Of a stretch of 57,702 nt of DNA, positions 33,710 through 41,658 are shown piece by piece; positions within the stretch are counted from its first letter, which is position 1; each line of letters opens with the position of its first letter. The position numbers and the translations under genes are program-made. The DNA comes from a virus, in IMG/VR virus record IMGVR_UViG_3300028802_000206, positions 1 through 57,702 of that record. The stretch is one strand, 5' to 3'. Under the pieces are notes generated by a model, which ran no database searches, was not told the origin of the DNA, and was given only the letters and a program-made list of their open reading frames with translations.

Positions 33710-36700
33710 TCAGGCTCCGAGATAGCTCGATCTGATGATGCGTCTACCCCTTCGACCGCGCTGTAAAGACGGCGGGAAGGGTGGCGGATCAGGAGCGGTG
33801 GTCGCTACCTCGGATGCGGTTGCTGGCTGCCTGCCAATGTCCTCCATAGGCGCAAGCTGCTGCTTTTGCAATGGTATGCGCTGCACGTTCAGCAGGTAGC
33901 CTGCCGCCGCCTGCATCGCTTCACAGTTGCCGACGACACACGGCTTGCCATTGCGCCGCGCGATCAGGGTGCCGTTTGGTACGCTGACGCAATGCACGGG
34001 CCCTTCATATGGCACCAGCTCGACGATCGGCGAATTGTCGCTTTGCCGAAGCACTGCCGCCTTAGTTCTGGTTTCAAAAACATGATATTGCGCAACGGCC
34101 TGTCCTGACCTCCCAACGATATTCCAGTGCCCAGGATCGACCACGGTGATGCTGCCGCAATTGCCCAGCTTGATGAAAAGCTCCTGCATGTCGTCGGCCA
34201 TCCGTCGACTGGTGGTCGCATAACTGCGAAACTTGCCCTGGTGCCAACCATCGCCGAGAATTGCGGCCTCGACAAACCGGGCAATCAATTGCCTGGAAGC
34301 GTCTTTCACCAAGCTCGGCGCTTGCATGCGGTAGCCCCCACGCTCATCCCATGGCTGCAGGCAAGTCTCGCAAAGATCGTAGACCTGCCGTGAGGTAACA
34401 ACGACTTGGCGATGCGATGACATTCGCACTCGCCATGGCAGCCGACCCAGCAATGTCTTGATGCGGTCAACTTTAGCCGCAGGAGTTTGCGAGAAGATCA
34501 CAGTCCATGAATCTGCGCTGGCCTGCACCAGATGCCCATTGCTGACAAACCAACCCAGCAACTCCATCAGGTCGCCAGCATCGACATTAACCGCCGGCTC
34601 GCGCTTGTTCGCAGGCAGCGTGAAGGCCGCCGCCGCGTTACCCTGCCATTTCGCAGTCAGCTTGATACGGTGCCAGATCGTCAGGTCGGCCGCTTCGGTA
34701 ATGCGCGGTTCATCCTCGATCGGATTGGATCGATACGTCACCATGCGATGGTTTGGCGTCACCAGCATGTCAATGCGGCGGCCTCTGATCCGCACCATCT
34801 CGCCAGCATGCTGCCGCTCGATGATGTTGGTCGGCTGCTGATATTCAATCAGATCGCTGGCTAGATCAACGGTGGCGAACAACATCTCCGGCCGCGCGCT
34901 TGCGACCGGCACCCAACCGTCTTTGGTCAACAATTCGGTGACTGGGTCAAAGCAGTCAAAAAAATGGTTGTCCCTCGCTCGCTGCACCCACTCCACGCGC
35001 CCGGTCGGCCGCTTCAGCCGCGCTTCTGATACGAGCTGATGGCAGTAGTCGTCGTCCACGCCCTTGAACACATGCCAGCCGCCGACATGGTCTTCCGGCC
35101 AGCGCAGCCGTTCGTGCACCCAGCTTTTCCAGTGGTCGGTGTCGAGCCGCACGAGGTCGAGACCGTACTTGGCCGCCCTGCCATCCTTGCGGTTAACTTC
35201 TATCTTCGAGAACACCAGCGGCGTGCGCATGGGCGACGAGCTGCCCTTGGTCGGTCGCACCCGCCGCATGAAGCGGCGGCAGAATTCATAGATGCGGTTC
35301 ACTGGCAGCGTATCGGTCTTGCCGGGGCGGAAGCCTGAGTCAATGAACGCCAGCCGGATGCTCATGCCGTCAACGGGGGCGGTGACGAGATCGCCGAGCG
35401 CAGCCCAAATGTCCTCCTCCGAAGTATCGCCGCGCAGGTAACCATAGTTGATCAGCCACGAGCTTGCGCGCGCGCCCCAGCCCCTGATCACCCACGGTAT
35501 CGAGTGCCGTTGCACGTCGCAGGCCAGCGTCAGATAGAGCACGTCCTCGGGCACCTCGCCGCGCTTGTAGGTGGCCTTCGCGGACTTCTCCTTGATCTCC
35601 ATCCATTCGGGCACCTCGCCGCCGCCCGGTGAATACAGCTCACCAAACCCGGCGTTGAAAGCCTGCTGCACCATGGCGTCGTCGCCGGACTGTTGCGCCT
35701 CGACCTGCACCGCCACCCGCTCGCCGATGGTGACAAACGGTGAGGCCAAGCCCGAGCACCAGTACGAAGCCGACTTGGTATCGGGCGGCTTGCCCTCGAC
35801 ATTGCCGTCTTTGTCGACGGTCTGCCCTGGGGCGACGTAACGCCCGCGCTCGTTCATCTCGGCCTTGTGACCCTCCTCGATCACGCCATGGCACGACGGG
35901 CACTCCAGGAATGTTTCACGTGACGCCTGCAGCGGGGTTGCCTTCAACGGAAACTTCAACAAGTCGGATCGCGGCACGAAGTATTCGCCGCAGTGCGGGC
36001 AGGGCCAGCACCAGTGATGCCGCGTGCCTTGCTGCCAGAGCTGCCAGACCGGGCTGTCGATGTCCTCGACCGCCGCCGGGTCCCAGAAGAACAGGCCCGA
36101 CGCCGCGTCCTGGACGGCCGCCACCCGCCCGCGCTTCGGCGTTGACGTCACCACGCAAACAAAGTCGGCATAGGTATCGCCGCGCCGCTCGACCAATCCC
36201 AGCGGACCGCCCTGTTCATTCACGTTGTCTCGCATCTCGTCGTATTCATCGACCAGCGCCAGCACGGCAGGATCGGACTTGAGCGCAGCAGACGACCCCG
36301 AATGCGCCAGACGGAACGGTACCCCAGCCACCACCTTGCGAGTTTTGGTCATGCGCTTGCCGCGGCCCACCTTCTCAACCAGCGTTGGCGCCCCATCCAG
36401 CAACGCCATCACGCGCGGCTCGAACTGCTCGGACAAGAATTGCTTGTTGGGTCCAACGTACAAGATTGGTCCGGGACGCTGATCAAGCCGTTGTCCTGCA
36501 ACGTCCAGCAGACATTCCGTTTTTCCAAGCTGACTCGCGAATACCAGCACGACGCGCTTGTATCGACCGGAAGCAATTATGCGCTCCGGCTCAACGATGT
36601 ACGGCGTCAGATACGGATCACGCGGGCCCGGGACTCCCGATGTCTGCGGGTGCGTCCGGTTGAGCACCGCCCAGTGATCCGGCTCCATTGGGCGCGACGG

Positions 36701-36778
36701 ACGAGCCAGCAGCGCGACGCGCTCCCAGAGCTTTTGCCCTTTCGGCGGCAACATCGGCGATTGCATCAAGGATGTCAT
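33710..36778 (-). CDS. Terminase large subunit (lambda gpA family) containing an intein
   Basis: 1022 residues as translated; about 679 after removal of the intein at residues 609-951. The N-terminal ATPase has a Walker A-like VFASQLGKTECLLD (residues 79-92) and acidic motif LALVDEYDEM (173-182); a Cys-rich segment CPHCGEYF ... CPSCHG follows. The nuclease domain carries LAFIDSGFR and, split by the intein, ARDNHFFD / CEAMQAAAGYLL. It overlaps the small subunit by 160 bases, so a later start (36754 or 36688) is possible. Confidence 0.92.
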   Translation of the reverse strand: MTSLMQSPMLPPKGQKLWERVALLARPSRPMEPDHWAVLNRTHPQTSGVPGPRDPYLTPYIVEPERIIASGRYKRVVLVFASQLGKTECLLDVAGQRLDQRPGPILYVGPNKQFLSEQFEPRVMALLDGAPTLVEKVGRGKRMTKTRKVVAGVPFRLAHSGSSAALKSDPAVLALVDEYDEMRDNVNEQGGPLGLVERRGDTYADFVCVVTSTPKRGRVAAVQDAASGLFFWDPAAVEDIDSPVWQLWQQGTRHHWCWPCPHCGEYFVPRSDLLKFPLKATPLQASRETFLECPSCHGVIEEGHKAEMNERGRYVAPGQTVDKDGNVEGKPPDTKSASYWCSGLASPFVTIGERVAVQVEAQQSGDDAMVQQAFNAGFGELYSPGGGEVPEWMEIKEKSAKATYKRGEVPEDVLYLTLACDVQRHSIPWVIRGWGARASSWLINYGYLRGDTSEEDIWAALGDLVTAPVDGMSIRLAFIDSGFRPGKTDTLPVNRIYEFCRRFMRRVRPTKGSSSPMRTPLVFSKIEVNRKDGRAAKYGLDLVRLDTDHWKSWVHERLRWPEDHVGGWHVFKGVDDDYCHQLVSEARLKRPTGRVEWVQRARDNHFFDCFDPVTELLTKDGWVPVASARPEMLFATVDLASDLIEYQQPTNIIERQHAGEMVRIRGRRIDMLVTPNHRMVTYRSNPIEDEPRITEAADLTIWHRIKLTAKWQGNAAAAFTLPANKREPAVNVDAGDLMELLGWFVSNGHLVQASADSWTVIFSQTPAAKVDRIKTLLGRLPWRVRMSSHRQVVVTSRQVYDLCETCLQPWDERGGYRMQAPSLVKDASRQLIARFVEAAILGDGWHQGKFRSYATTSRRMADDMQELFIKLGNCGSITVVDPGHWNIVGRSGQAVAQYHVFETRTKAAVLRQSDNSPIVELVPYEGPVHCVSVPNGTLIARRNGKPCVVGNCEAMQAAAGYLLNVQRIPLQKQQLAPMEDIGRQPATASEVATTAPDPPPFPPSLQRGRRGRRIIRSSYLGA
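33926..34954 (-). mobile_element. Intein with LAGLIDADG-type endonuclease domain in terminase
   Basis: 343 residues, from Cys609 (CFDPVTELLTKDGWVPVA) to Asn951 (NGKPCVVGN), followed by extein Cys952. The Hint fold is shown by the N-terminal block, the VTPNHRMVT block with its His, and the C-terminal VSVPNGTLIARRNG block. The usual penultimate His is Gly here. Central parts DLMELLGWFVSNGH and IARFVEAAILGDGWHQG look like two degenerate LAGLIDADG helices, consistent with a homing domain. It interrupts the conserved nuclease-domain Asp-Cys-Glu, so splicing should be needed for packaging. Confidence 0.88.
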
Positions 36779-37229
36779 TCAAAGCCGTTTCGATGGTGCG
36801 GCGGAATTGCAAATCGCGGGTAACGCGCGCCGCCAAACCAGATAGCTGCGAACGCAGCAAGCCCATGAGCTCCTCTATCACCGCGAGCACCTCTTCCAAA
36901 TCAATCAAACGCCCCTCGCGTTGCGCGTTCTTCAATTCGACCTCGCGCGAGCGCGCGTCCTGAATGCGCGAGTGCGCCGCCATCTTGGAGGTGCGCCGGT
37001 CCTCGTCGTCACGAAAGCGGATATAGCCTTGGACGACGTCGAGCTGCCGGTAGCGACGATCCGACGGCGTGCCCTCCTGCGCGATCCAGCCGGCCTTGGC
37101 GAGCTGCCGCACCCGCTCCGGGTCTTTCATGATCAGCTTGGCAGCCTGCTTGGTATTGACCAACAGGCCCCGGGGATGGTTGGCGCCATCATTGGCTTGA
37201 TCCGCGCCAAGGGTTTGATCTTCGGCCAT
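36618..37229 (-). CDS. Terminase small subunit (Nu1-like)
   Basis: 203 residues from the ATG at 37229 (MAEDQTLGADQ), preceded by GAGG. A winged-helix region (VNTKQAAKLIMKDPERVRQL, then RYRQLDVVQGYIRFRDDEDR) is followed by a helix (DARSREVELKNAQREGRLID) and a C-terminal helical end. It recognises the packaging site and hands it to the large subunit. First gene of the late operon. Confidence 0.8.
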   Translation of the reverse strand: MAEDQTLGADQANDGANHPRGLLVNTKQAAKLIMKDPERVRQLAKAGWIAQEGTPSDRRYRQLDVVQGYIRFRDDEDRRTSKMAAHSRIQDARSREVELKNAQREGRLIDLEEVLAVIEELMGLLRSQLSGLAARVTRDLQFRRTIETALNDILDAIADVAAERAKALGARRAAGSSVAPNGAGSLGGAQPDAPADIGSPGPA

Positions 37230-37303
37230 ATCGCACCTCATTATGGTTACTTGTTTATTCCATCTTCTATTGTGTTTGTCCAAATAATTGCGTGCTAATA
37301 CTA

Positions 37304-37331
37304 TTGAACACTGCCGCGAATACAGTATATT
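37304..37331 (+). promoter_or_regulatory. Sigma70-like promoter for the 37360 gene
   Basis: TTGAAC (37304-37309), a 16-base spacer and TATATT (37326-37331), in an AT-rich stretch 29 bases upstream of the plus-strand start. It lies in the divergent region between terminase and the plus-strand cargo genes. Confidence 0.6.
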
Positions 37332-37359
37332 ACAAGCATTGGAACGAAGGAACACAGAC

Positions 37360-37584
37360 ATGACCAACGCCGCCTACATCGACACCGCCGCCATCAAAGC
37401 TTCCTACGCGCCCTACCACACGCTCCCGGGCTTCGAGACCGGCTACACCGACTACCTCGCCAACCGGTATCGGCATCGGGAATTCCACGGAGTCGACGGT
37501 CAGGCTTACGACAGAGGCCAGAATGCCGCGATGCGGGTCACCCGTGCCCAGCAGTGGGTCGAGCAAAACGTCGGCGCAAACTAA
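37360..37584 (+). CDS. Small soluble hypothetical protein
   Basis: 74 residues; ATG at 37360 follows GAAGGA. Sequence is Tyr/His-rich in the middle (YHTLPGFETGYTDYLANRYR) with a helical end (AAMRVTRAQQWVEQN). It is monocistronic between a promoter-like element and a terminator, suggesting expression independent of the late operon. Family not recognised. Confidence 0.6.
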   Translation: MTNAAYIDTAAIKASYAPYHTLPGFETGYTDYLANRYRHREFHGVDGQAYDRGQNAAMRVTRAQQWVEQNVGAN

Positions 37585-37593
37585 AACTACGGC

Positions 37594-37614
37594 GGGGGCA
37601 ACAAAGCCCCCTTT
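37594..37614 (+). terminator. Terminator after the 37360 gene
   Basis: Stem GGGGGC (37594-37599), loop AACAAA, stem GCCCCC (37606-37611), then TTT. Located 10 bases after the stop of the plus-strand gene. Confidence 0.65.
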
Positions 37615-37743
37615 CCATTTTCACGCCGCCTTCCAGCGGTCCTTGGCTCCAACGCTCAAATGCTTGGCACAAAGTAACAAGTCCCGCACGGTGGTCGAGG
37701 CTATTAACAAGTGGAGCGACCCACAAGTATTGGAGCAAAGCTT

Positions 37744-38034
37744 ATGAAACTCACATCTGTCCTACTAGCTACCACCCTAGTATTGCCAACCGCGGCCCTG
37801 GCCGGCGATGCCGGCGTTGCTGTCGGTCTTGCCACCGTTGGGATGTACGACGCCAACTGCGGAAAGCTGCCCGCGCGCATGATAGACATGGCGAAAGCCG
37901 TGCTGGCCACGATCCCACGCGTCACCATGATCGGCGCGATCAGTGAGGTCAAAACCGAGTACGCCAGCAATCCGAGCAAGTGGTGCGCGGAAAACAAAGC
38001 CAGGATCGACGCGGCCGATGCTGCCACGCGATGA
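37744..38034 (+). CDS. Small secreted/periplasmic protein
   Basis: 96 residues starting at 37744 behind GGAGCAAAGCTT. The first 20 residues form a signal peptide (MKLTSVLLATTLVLPTAALA). The mature part has two Cys (NCGKLP; KWCAEN) that could pair. First of three consecutive secreted proteins. Function unknown. Confidence 0.65.
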   Translation: MKLTSVLLATTLVLPTAALAGDAGVAVGLATVGMYDANCGKLPARMIDMAKAVLATIPRVTMIGAISEVKTEYASNPSKWCAENKARIDAADAATR

Positions 38035-38059
38035 GCAGTCCGATAGGAGAGCAAGCAAA

Positions 38060-38809
38060 GTGAAGCGTGTCATCATTGCCGCAACTCTACTCGCGTCCGT
38101 CGTGCCGACTGCGCATGCTTTGGACGCTCAGGAACGGGCGTATCGTCGCTCCTTCCCGGATTGGGAAGCGCGGGAAGCCCGGGACGCAGTGTTCCGGGAG
38201 CAGGCCGCCCAACGGAAAGCCGCACAGGAAGCACAGCGCGCGGCAGCTGAAGAGCGAAGTAGAGCCGTGCTTCGGGAATATGAAGCCCAGCGGCCTGCCA
38301 GAGAACAGGCGGAGCGTGAAAAGCAGCGTGAAAAGCAGGAAGCCGCTGAGCGCGAGCGACAGGCGCGGGTAAATCAGGCGCAGGCCGAAGCCGCTGAGCG
38401 CGAGCGACGGCGTCAGGAATATGAAGCCCGGGAGTCAGCCAGAAAACAGGCGGCTCAAGAACGGGCTCGCATTGCGGCACTGCCGTCCAATCGCCTGATG
38501 ACCGGCTATGCGGCATTTGCCTATGTGAGCTGGTGCCATGAAGTGCGCGACGGCTATCTCTACAAGTACATCAACGATGCTGACCTTGATCGCGCAAAGA
38601 TTGCCGTGAAAGCCATCGTTGAGCAGACCACAAAAGAAGAACCGGCAATCAACACCGACGAAGTTTGGCAAGATGCCATGAACATGATCGCGCGACGGAT
38701 CACGCCCCGTCACGCAAATCAGAACGGTCAAGTCGAGGTTTGCCAAGACGCATTGCAGCAGTTGCTCCAAATGTCCCCGACGCAGGTTTATTCCGTCGCA
38801 AAGCCATGA
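38060..38809 (+). CDS. Secreted coiled-coil protein
   Basis: 249 residues from a GTG at 38060 with GGAGAG upstream; signal peptide MKRVIIAATLLASVVPTAHA. Residues about 35-145 are an Ala/Glu/Arg/Gln-rich helix with near-repeats (AEAAERERRRQEYEARE). The C-terminal 100 residues are globular with two Cys (YVSWCHEV; VEVCQDALQQ). Possibly an envelope-associated cargo protein expressed in lysogens; inference only. Confidence 0.65.
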   Translation: MKRVIIAATLLASVVPTAHALDAQERAYRRSFPDWEAREARDAVFREQAAQRKAAQEAQRAAAEERSRAVLREYEAQRPAREQAEREKQREKQEAAERERQARVNQAQAEAAERERRRQEYEARESARKQAAQERARIAALPSNRLMTGYAAFAYVSWCHEVRDGYLYKYINDADLDRAKIAVKAIVEQTTKEEPAINTDEVWQDAMNMIARRITPRHANQNGQVEVCQDALQQLLQMSPTQVYSVAKP

Positions 38810-38834
38810 TCGACAGGACTGAGGTGGAAACCAA

Positions 38835-39083
38835 ATGAAACCCGCTGTTGTTGCCCTCGCCCTGTTATTGTCGCTCGCCCCGGTGGCGTTTGCCCAGCAA
38901 TCTACCCTATACGGTTCCGATGGCCGCGTGATCAGCCGCTCCGTCACCGATAGCCAGGGCACCACCACTCATTACGACGCCGCCGGCCGCCGCCTGGGGA
39001 GCACCACGGTCAACCGCAACGGCACCGTCATCTACGCCCAGGATGGCCGCCGCGTCGGTACCGGCACTGGGCCGAAACGCTAG
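38835..39083 (+). CDS. Small secreted protein with YD/RHS-like repeats
   Basis: 82 residues, signal peptide MKPAVVALALLLSLAPVAFA. The mature part has three related units (LYGSDGRVISRSVTDSQG, THYDAAGRRLGSTTVNRNG, IYAQDGRRVGTG), a YD/RHS-like pattern common in small secreted Rhizobiales proteins. Third of the secreted set. Confidence 0.65.
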   Translation: MKPAVVALALLLSLAPVAFAQQSTLYGSDGRVISRSVTDSQGTTTHYDAAGRRLGSTTVNRNGTVIYAQDGRRVGTGTGPKR

Positions 39084-39088
39084 CTGCT

Positions 39089-39550
39089 TCACCCGCGCGG
39101 CCCTATGGCTGCCGCCGGCGCCAGGCGCACGTCAATATCGATGTCGAGCGCCTTGAACGCACTCTCGATCTGATCGGTTCTGGATGCGTGGTCGAGGCGG
39201 AACAGCCGGTCGATCTGCTCGCGCGGCTTGTTCATGCGGCGCGCGAGTTCGGCTCGGTTGCGAATGTGCGACGAATTCCGAAGCGCAAGATAAAGCTCCA
39301 CTTTGAGTGTGGTCATAAGCGGCAGGTGGACCCAACTGTCTCGCCGTGGATCGGCTTTGGCCGTTGATTGAGGTTCCGGGACGGGCCGGCCGTCGTGAAT
39401 TCGTGCGGCTATCGCTTCCTCGATTGCATCGGCCGCATTGCGCTCAATGTCATCTTTGGTTTCGGCAAATGTGGTCACTTCCGGCAGCACCGGACAGGTG
39501 ATCAGGATCGTGCCGTTGTCGTCTGGTACGGTGTGCAGAGGGTAGATCAT
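39089..39550 (-). CDS. hicB: HicB-family antitoxin
   Basis: 153 residues. The N-terminal HicB fold (GTILITCPVLPEVTTFAETK, then NAADAIEEAIAARI) is followed by an XRE/ribbon-type DNA-binding half (NRAELARRMNKPREQIDRLF) for autoregulation. It overlaps the hicA stop by 4 bases in the order toxin then antitoxin. HicB neutralises the HicA mRNA interferase and represses the operon. Confidence 0.85.
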   Translation of the reverse strand: MIYPLHTVPDDNGTILITCPVLPEVTTFAETKDDIERNAADAIEEAIAARIHDGRPVPEPQSTAKADPRRDSWVHLPLMTTLKVELYLALRNSSHIRNRAELARRMNKPREQIDRLFRLDHASRTDQIESAFKALDIDIDVRLAPAAAIGPRG

Positions 39551-39735
39551 TTCAGCCCAAGGTCTTTCTTGATCTTGTTGACCAAGCCGGTGCCAAGTTC
39601 CTTGTGGGAGCCGTGCATCGGCAGTTGTGAGGTGCGCTCGCCCCGACGGACGGTGAGATGGCCGCTGCCGCCTTTATGGGCTTCGAAGGTGCAGCCCTGC
39701 TGGGCCAACCACCGCTTGAGTTCAGCTGCTTTCAC
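39547..39735 (-). CDS. hicA: HicA-family mRNA interferase toxin
   Basis: 62 residues from the GTG at 39735 (VKAAELKRWLAQQGC). HicA signature: GCTFEAHKGGSGHLTVRR with the catalytic His in the GSGH motif, then LPMHGSHKELGTGLVNKIKK. A dsRBD-like fold that cleaves mRNA in ribosome-independent fashion. The ATG-started longer frame would include the promoter. The predicted transcription start lies within a base or two of the GTG, so the mRNA may be leaderless. Confidence 0.82.
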   Translation of the reverse strand: MKAAELKRWLAQQGCTFEAHKGGSGHLTVRRGERTSQLPMHGSHKELGTGLVNKIKKDLGLK

Positions 39736-39742
39736 GTAAGGT

Positions 39743-39771
39743 AGGATATTCCACACTTGTGTGGAAGTCAA
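39743..39771 (-). promoter_or_regulatory. hicAB promoter with palindromic operator
   Basis: On the minus strand: TTGACT (39771-39766), 17-base spacer, TATCCT (39748-39743). The spacer is almost entirely the perfect 18-bp palindrome TTCCACACAAGTGTGGAA (39766-39749), a likely HicB site, so binding would block polymerase. Confidence 0.8.
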
Positions 39772-40095
39772 CAAATGTGTGGAGAGAGGTAGATCCCAGT
39801 GGGGCCCAGGAGGCCACAAGGAAGGCCCCAGGCCCAGGGCCCCGCCCGTGCGCTATTTTTAGGGGGGGGGGCGCAGGGTAGCGCCCCGCCGGCAAAACGC
39901 ACCCGTGGCCGCCCCTGGCCCGGCCCTGCCCTGCGCTGGGCCTTTCCAGAGCCCAAACCAAGCCGGAAAAATTCGGGACCAAATATTTTGAAAGGCCGGG
40001 GTCGCGCGGTCCCCGCGCTTGGCCCGAGCTCCAGAGTACCTTTTTCATGGGCTCGCTCAGCACATGGAGGACCAAGTTCATCGCGCCGGTCGTTG
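39772..40095. other. GC-rich non-coding stretch with homopolymer and inverted repeats
   Basis: No credible gene. Contains a run of ten G (39862-39871), many GGCCC/GGGCC blocks between 39790 and 39850, GCGCTA/TAGCGC arms around the G run, and a CGGGG/CCCCG pair near 39997-40015. Open frames through it are low-complexity and look like shadows. Possible roles include a structured RNA, a packaging or recombination element, or a decayed segment. Confidence 0.5.
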
Positions 40096-40252
40096 TCACT
40101 TGAACAGCCGCGCACGCACTGTGCAGTCCTTCGCCTCCAACAGCTTGCGCAGCGCAACCGTGCGTTCTGGATTGCGCGGCAGCGACTCGACCAGATGCTG
40201 AGCCAAGACCGCGAACGACTTGCTCGTCTCCTGCAGGTGCTCAGTAGCTCAT
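40096..40252 (-). pseudogene. Frameshifted small phage gene
   Basis: The ATG at 40252 overlaps the upstream stop (ATGA) but runs into a stop after three codons. Skipping one base restores a clean frame: MSTEHLQETSKSFAVL and then PRNPERTVALRKLLEAKDCT up to a stop at 40096, 50 residues in all. The ERTVALRKLLEAKD motif occurs in short phage proteins. Either a one-base insertion killed the gene, or the base is a sequencing error, or an unusual start is used. Confidence 0.6.
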
Positions 40253-40839
40253 CGCGCCGTCGCCATTGCCCGAGCCACCGCCAAGGGGATGGTCCTGCGT
40301 AGCTCACGATCCATCGATGCAGCGAAGTCTTCGTAGAACGGCACGCGCTTCGGTATCTTGGTCGACGCCTTGAGCGAGTACAGCAGGCGCAGCTTGCCCT
40401 TCCTGTCCCTGACGTACAGCATGTCACGTATCTTGAACGCTTTGTTGGCGAGGTTCCTGGGACGCAGGTTCGAGGGCACACCGCGCGACGTGCGCTTGAT
40501 CGTGCTGAGCGGCACAGCAAGGTGACCGCCACCCCTTGGCGTTCTGGTTCCACCCTTCGCCTGCTTCTGAAGGTTTCCGCGATCGAGCTTGTCGTAGATC
40601 TCCACCGACAGTGAGGTCTTGCTGGCGCGTGCGTCCTTGGTGGTCAACGACGCTGCGATAAACGACGAGTTGCGCTGCACGACATGGGTCGGCCATGTGT
40701 TCTTGATCAGGAGATTGCGGGTGACGTCGGCGGAACGGTTGAGCGCGAGCGCCAGGGCGAACGGTATTTGGTCGACGCGCGCGTTGAGCTGCTGCGCGTA
40801 CTTCTCCAGCTCGGCATAGTCGAACTCGAGCTTGATCAT
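40249..40839 (-). CDS. Virion morphogenesis/minor tail-like protein
   Basis: 196 residues from the ATG at 40839 (MIKLEFDYAELEKYAQ). Pattern: FALALALNRSADVTRNLLIK and WPTHVVQRNSSFIAASLTT, then basic strands. This resembles lambda Z/gpG-type minor tail or morphogenesis proteins, but the gene lies in the early region well apart from the tail module. Function is therefore unsure. Basic overall. Confidence 0.45.
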   Translation of the reverse strand: MIKLEFDYAELEKYAQQLNARVDQIPFALALALNRSADVTRNLLIKNTWPTHVVQRNSSFIAASLTTKDARASKTSLSVEIYDKLDRGNLQKQAKGGTRTPRGGGHLAVPLSTIKRTSRGVPSNLRPRNLANKAFKIRDMLYVRDRKGKLRLLYSLKASTKIPKRVPFYEDFAASMDRELRRTIPLAVARAMATAR

Positions 40840-41231
40840 CGGTGTTCTCCCGCCTGCGTTTCGCTTGCGAGCCTGACGAGCTTGACGATGTAGCCTTGCC
40901 ACGCTGGCGACAGGCGTGGAAAGGCTGAAGCGATCTCCAGCCCTTCGCGGCTCGACATGAATTTGGTCATCACGGGGTCCGCCTGTGCGCGCACGTCTGT
41001 CATCTCGGGCAGGAAGAACGTGATCGGCCGATTGAGCGCGGTCACCAGCAGGTTGATGCGACCCCCGTTCACGCGATTGGTTCCGGCCTCATATTTTTGG
41101 ACTTGCTGATACGAGATGCCGAGCAGTTGCGCGAGTTCATCCTGAGACATTTTCGCAGCAAGCCTCGCTTCACGGATTCTCTCACCGAAGTAGCGATCGG
41201 CTTGTGTCGACGCTTTCGGATTATTTTTCAT
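40836..41231 (-). CDS. XRE-family transcriptional regulator
   Basis: 131 residues from the ATG at 41231 (MKNNPKASTQADRYFG). A clear helix-turn-helix: RIREARLAAKMSQDELAQLL and ISYQQVQKYEAGTNRVNGG, the variant common in Rhizobiales regulators. The C-terminal half is helical. It overlaps genes on both sides by 4 bases. Confidence 0.8.
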   Translation of the reverse strand: MKNNPKASTQADRYFGERIREARLAAKMSQDELAQLLGISYQQVQKYEAGTNRVNGGRINLLVTALNRPITFFLPEMTDVRAQADPVMTKFMSSREGLEIASAFPRLSPAWQGYIVKLVRLASETQAGEHR

Positions 41232-41344
41232 CGGCTCACCAGCATCGAGATCAGCAGGCCGCTCAGCACGGCCACGTTGAGCCCCAGGCACAGGAGGGCG
41301 AGGGTCAGCAAGTCGTAGTCGCCCATGCGCTGACGATTGTTCAT
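41228..41344 (-). CDS. Tiny membrane protein
   Basis: 38 residues: MNNRQRMGDYDLLTLALLCL then one hydrophobic segment to LLISMLVSR. Coupled to the XRE gene by an ATGA overlap. Function unknown. Confidence 0.5.
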   Translation of the reverse strand: MNNRQRMGDYDLLTLALLCLGLNVAVLSGLLISMLVSR

Positions 41345-41355
41345 GGTTGTTTCCT

Positions 41356-41532
41356 TCATCCACATGTCTGCGGCTGACAGGGGATCATCAGCGTGCGCCG
41401 GCCCTCGAAGGTCAGACAGCGCAGGCACAGCAGTTCGTCACCATCGAGGATCGGCTGCGGGTGTTCACAGTCGTACGGGCAATGGGCATGGGTGCAGCCG
41501 TGGCGCTCGTACCACTCGCGCACTCGGGTCAT
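41356..41532 (-). CDS. Small Cys-rich (zinc-ribbon-like) protein
   Basis: 58 residues with Cys/His pairs GCTHAHCPYDCEHPQP and LLCLRCLTFEGRR, and a final IPCQPQTC. The CPYDCEHPQP motif is frequent in short phage proteins. Starts at the overlap with the tiny gene upstream. Likely binds zinc; function unknown. Confidence 0.55.
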   Translation of the reverse strand: MTRVREWYERHGCTHAHCPYDCEHPQPILDGDELLCLRCLTFEGRRTLMIPCQPQTCG

Positions 41533-41630
41533 GCGGCACCCCAGACCAGCATCGCGACCATGGCGACGGCGGCCAGGGTGGCCAGCACCCACAGCACCCC
41601 GACCATGCGCTCGCGCCTGCGGCTCCTCAT
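41529..41630 (-). CDS. Tiny single-pass membrane protein
   Basis: 33 residues: MRSRRRERMVGVLWVLATLA and then AVAMVAMLVWGAA. A good ribosome-binding site GGGAGG precedes the ATG at 41630 and the stop overlaps the next start. Basic N-terminus followed by a membrane helix. Confidence 0.5.
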   Translation of the reverse strand: MRSRRRERMVGVLWVLATLAAVAMVAMLVWGAA

Positions 41631-41658
41631 TGGGCCTCCCTATGGATTGGTGGGGTGC

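Noticed and set aside
39722-40553. Long minus-strand and plus-strand frames over the GC-rich block
   Set aside because: They consist of Gly/Pro/Arg-rich low-complexity translation caused by base composition and include the hicA promoter.
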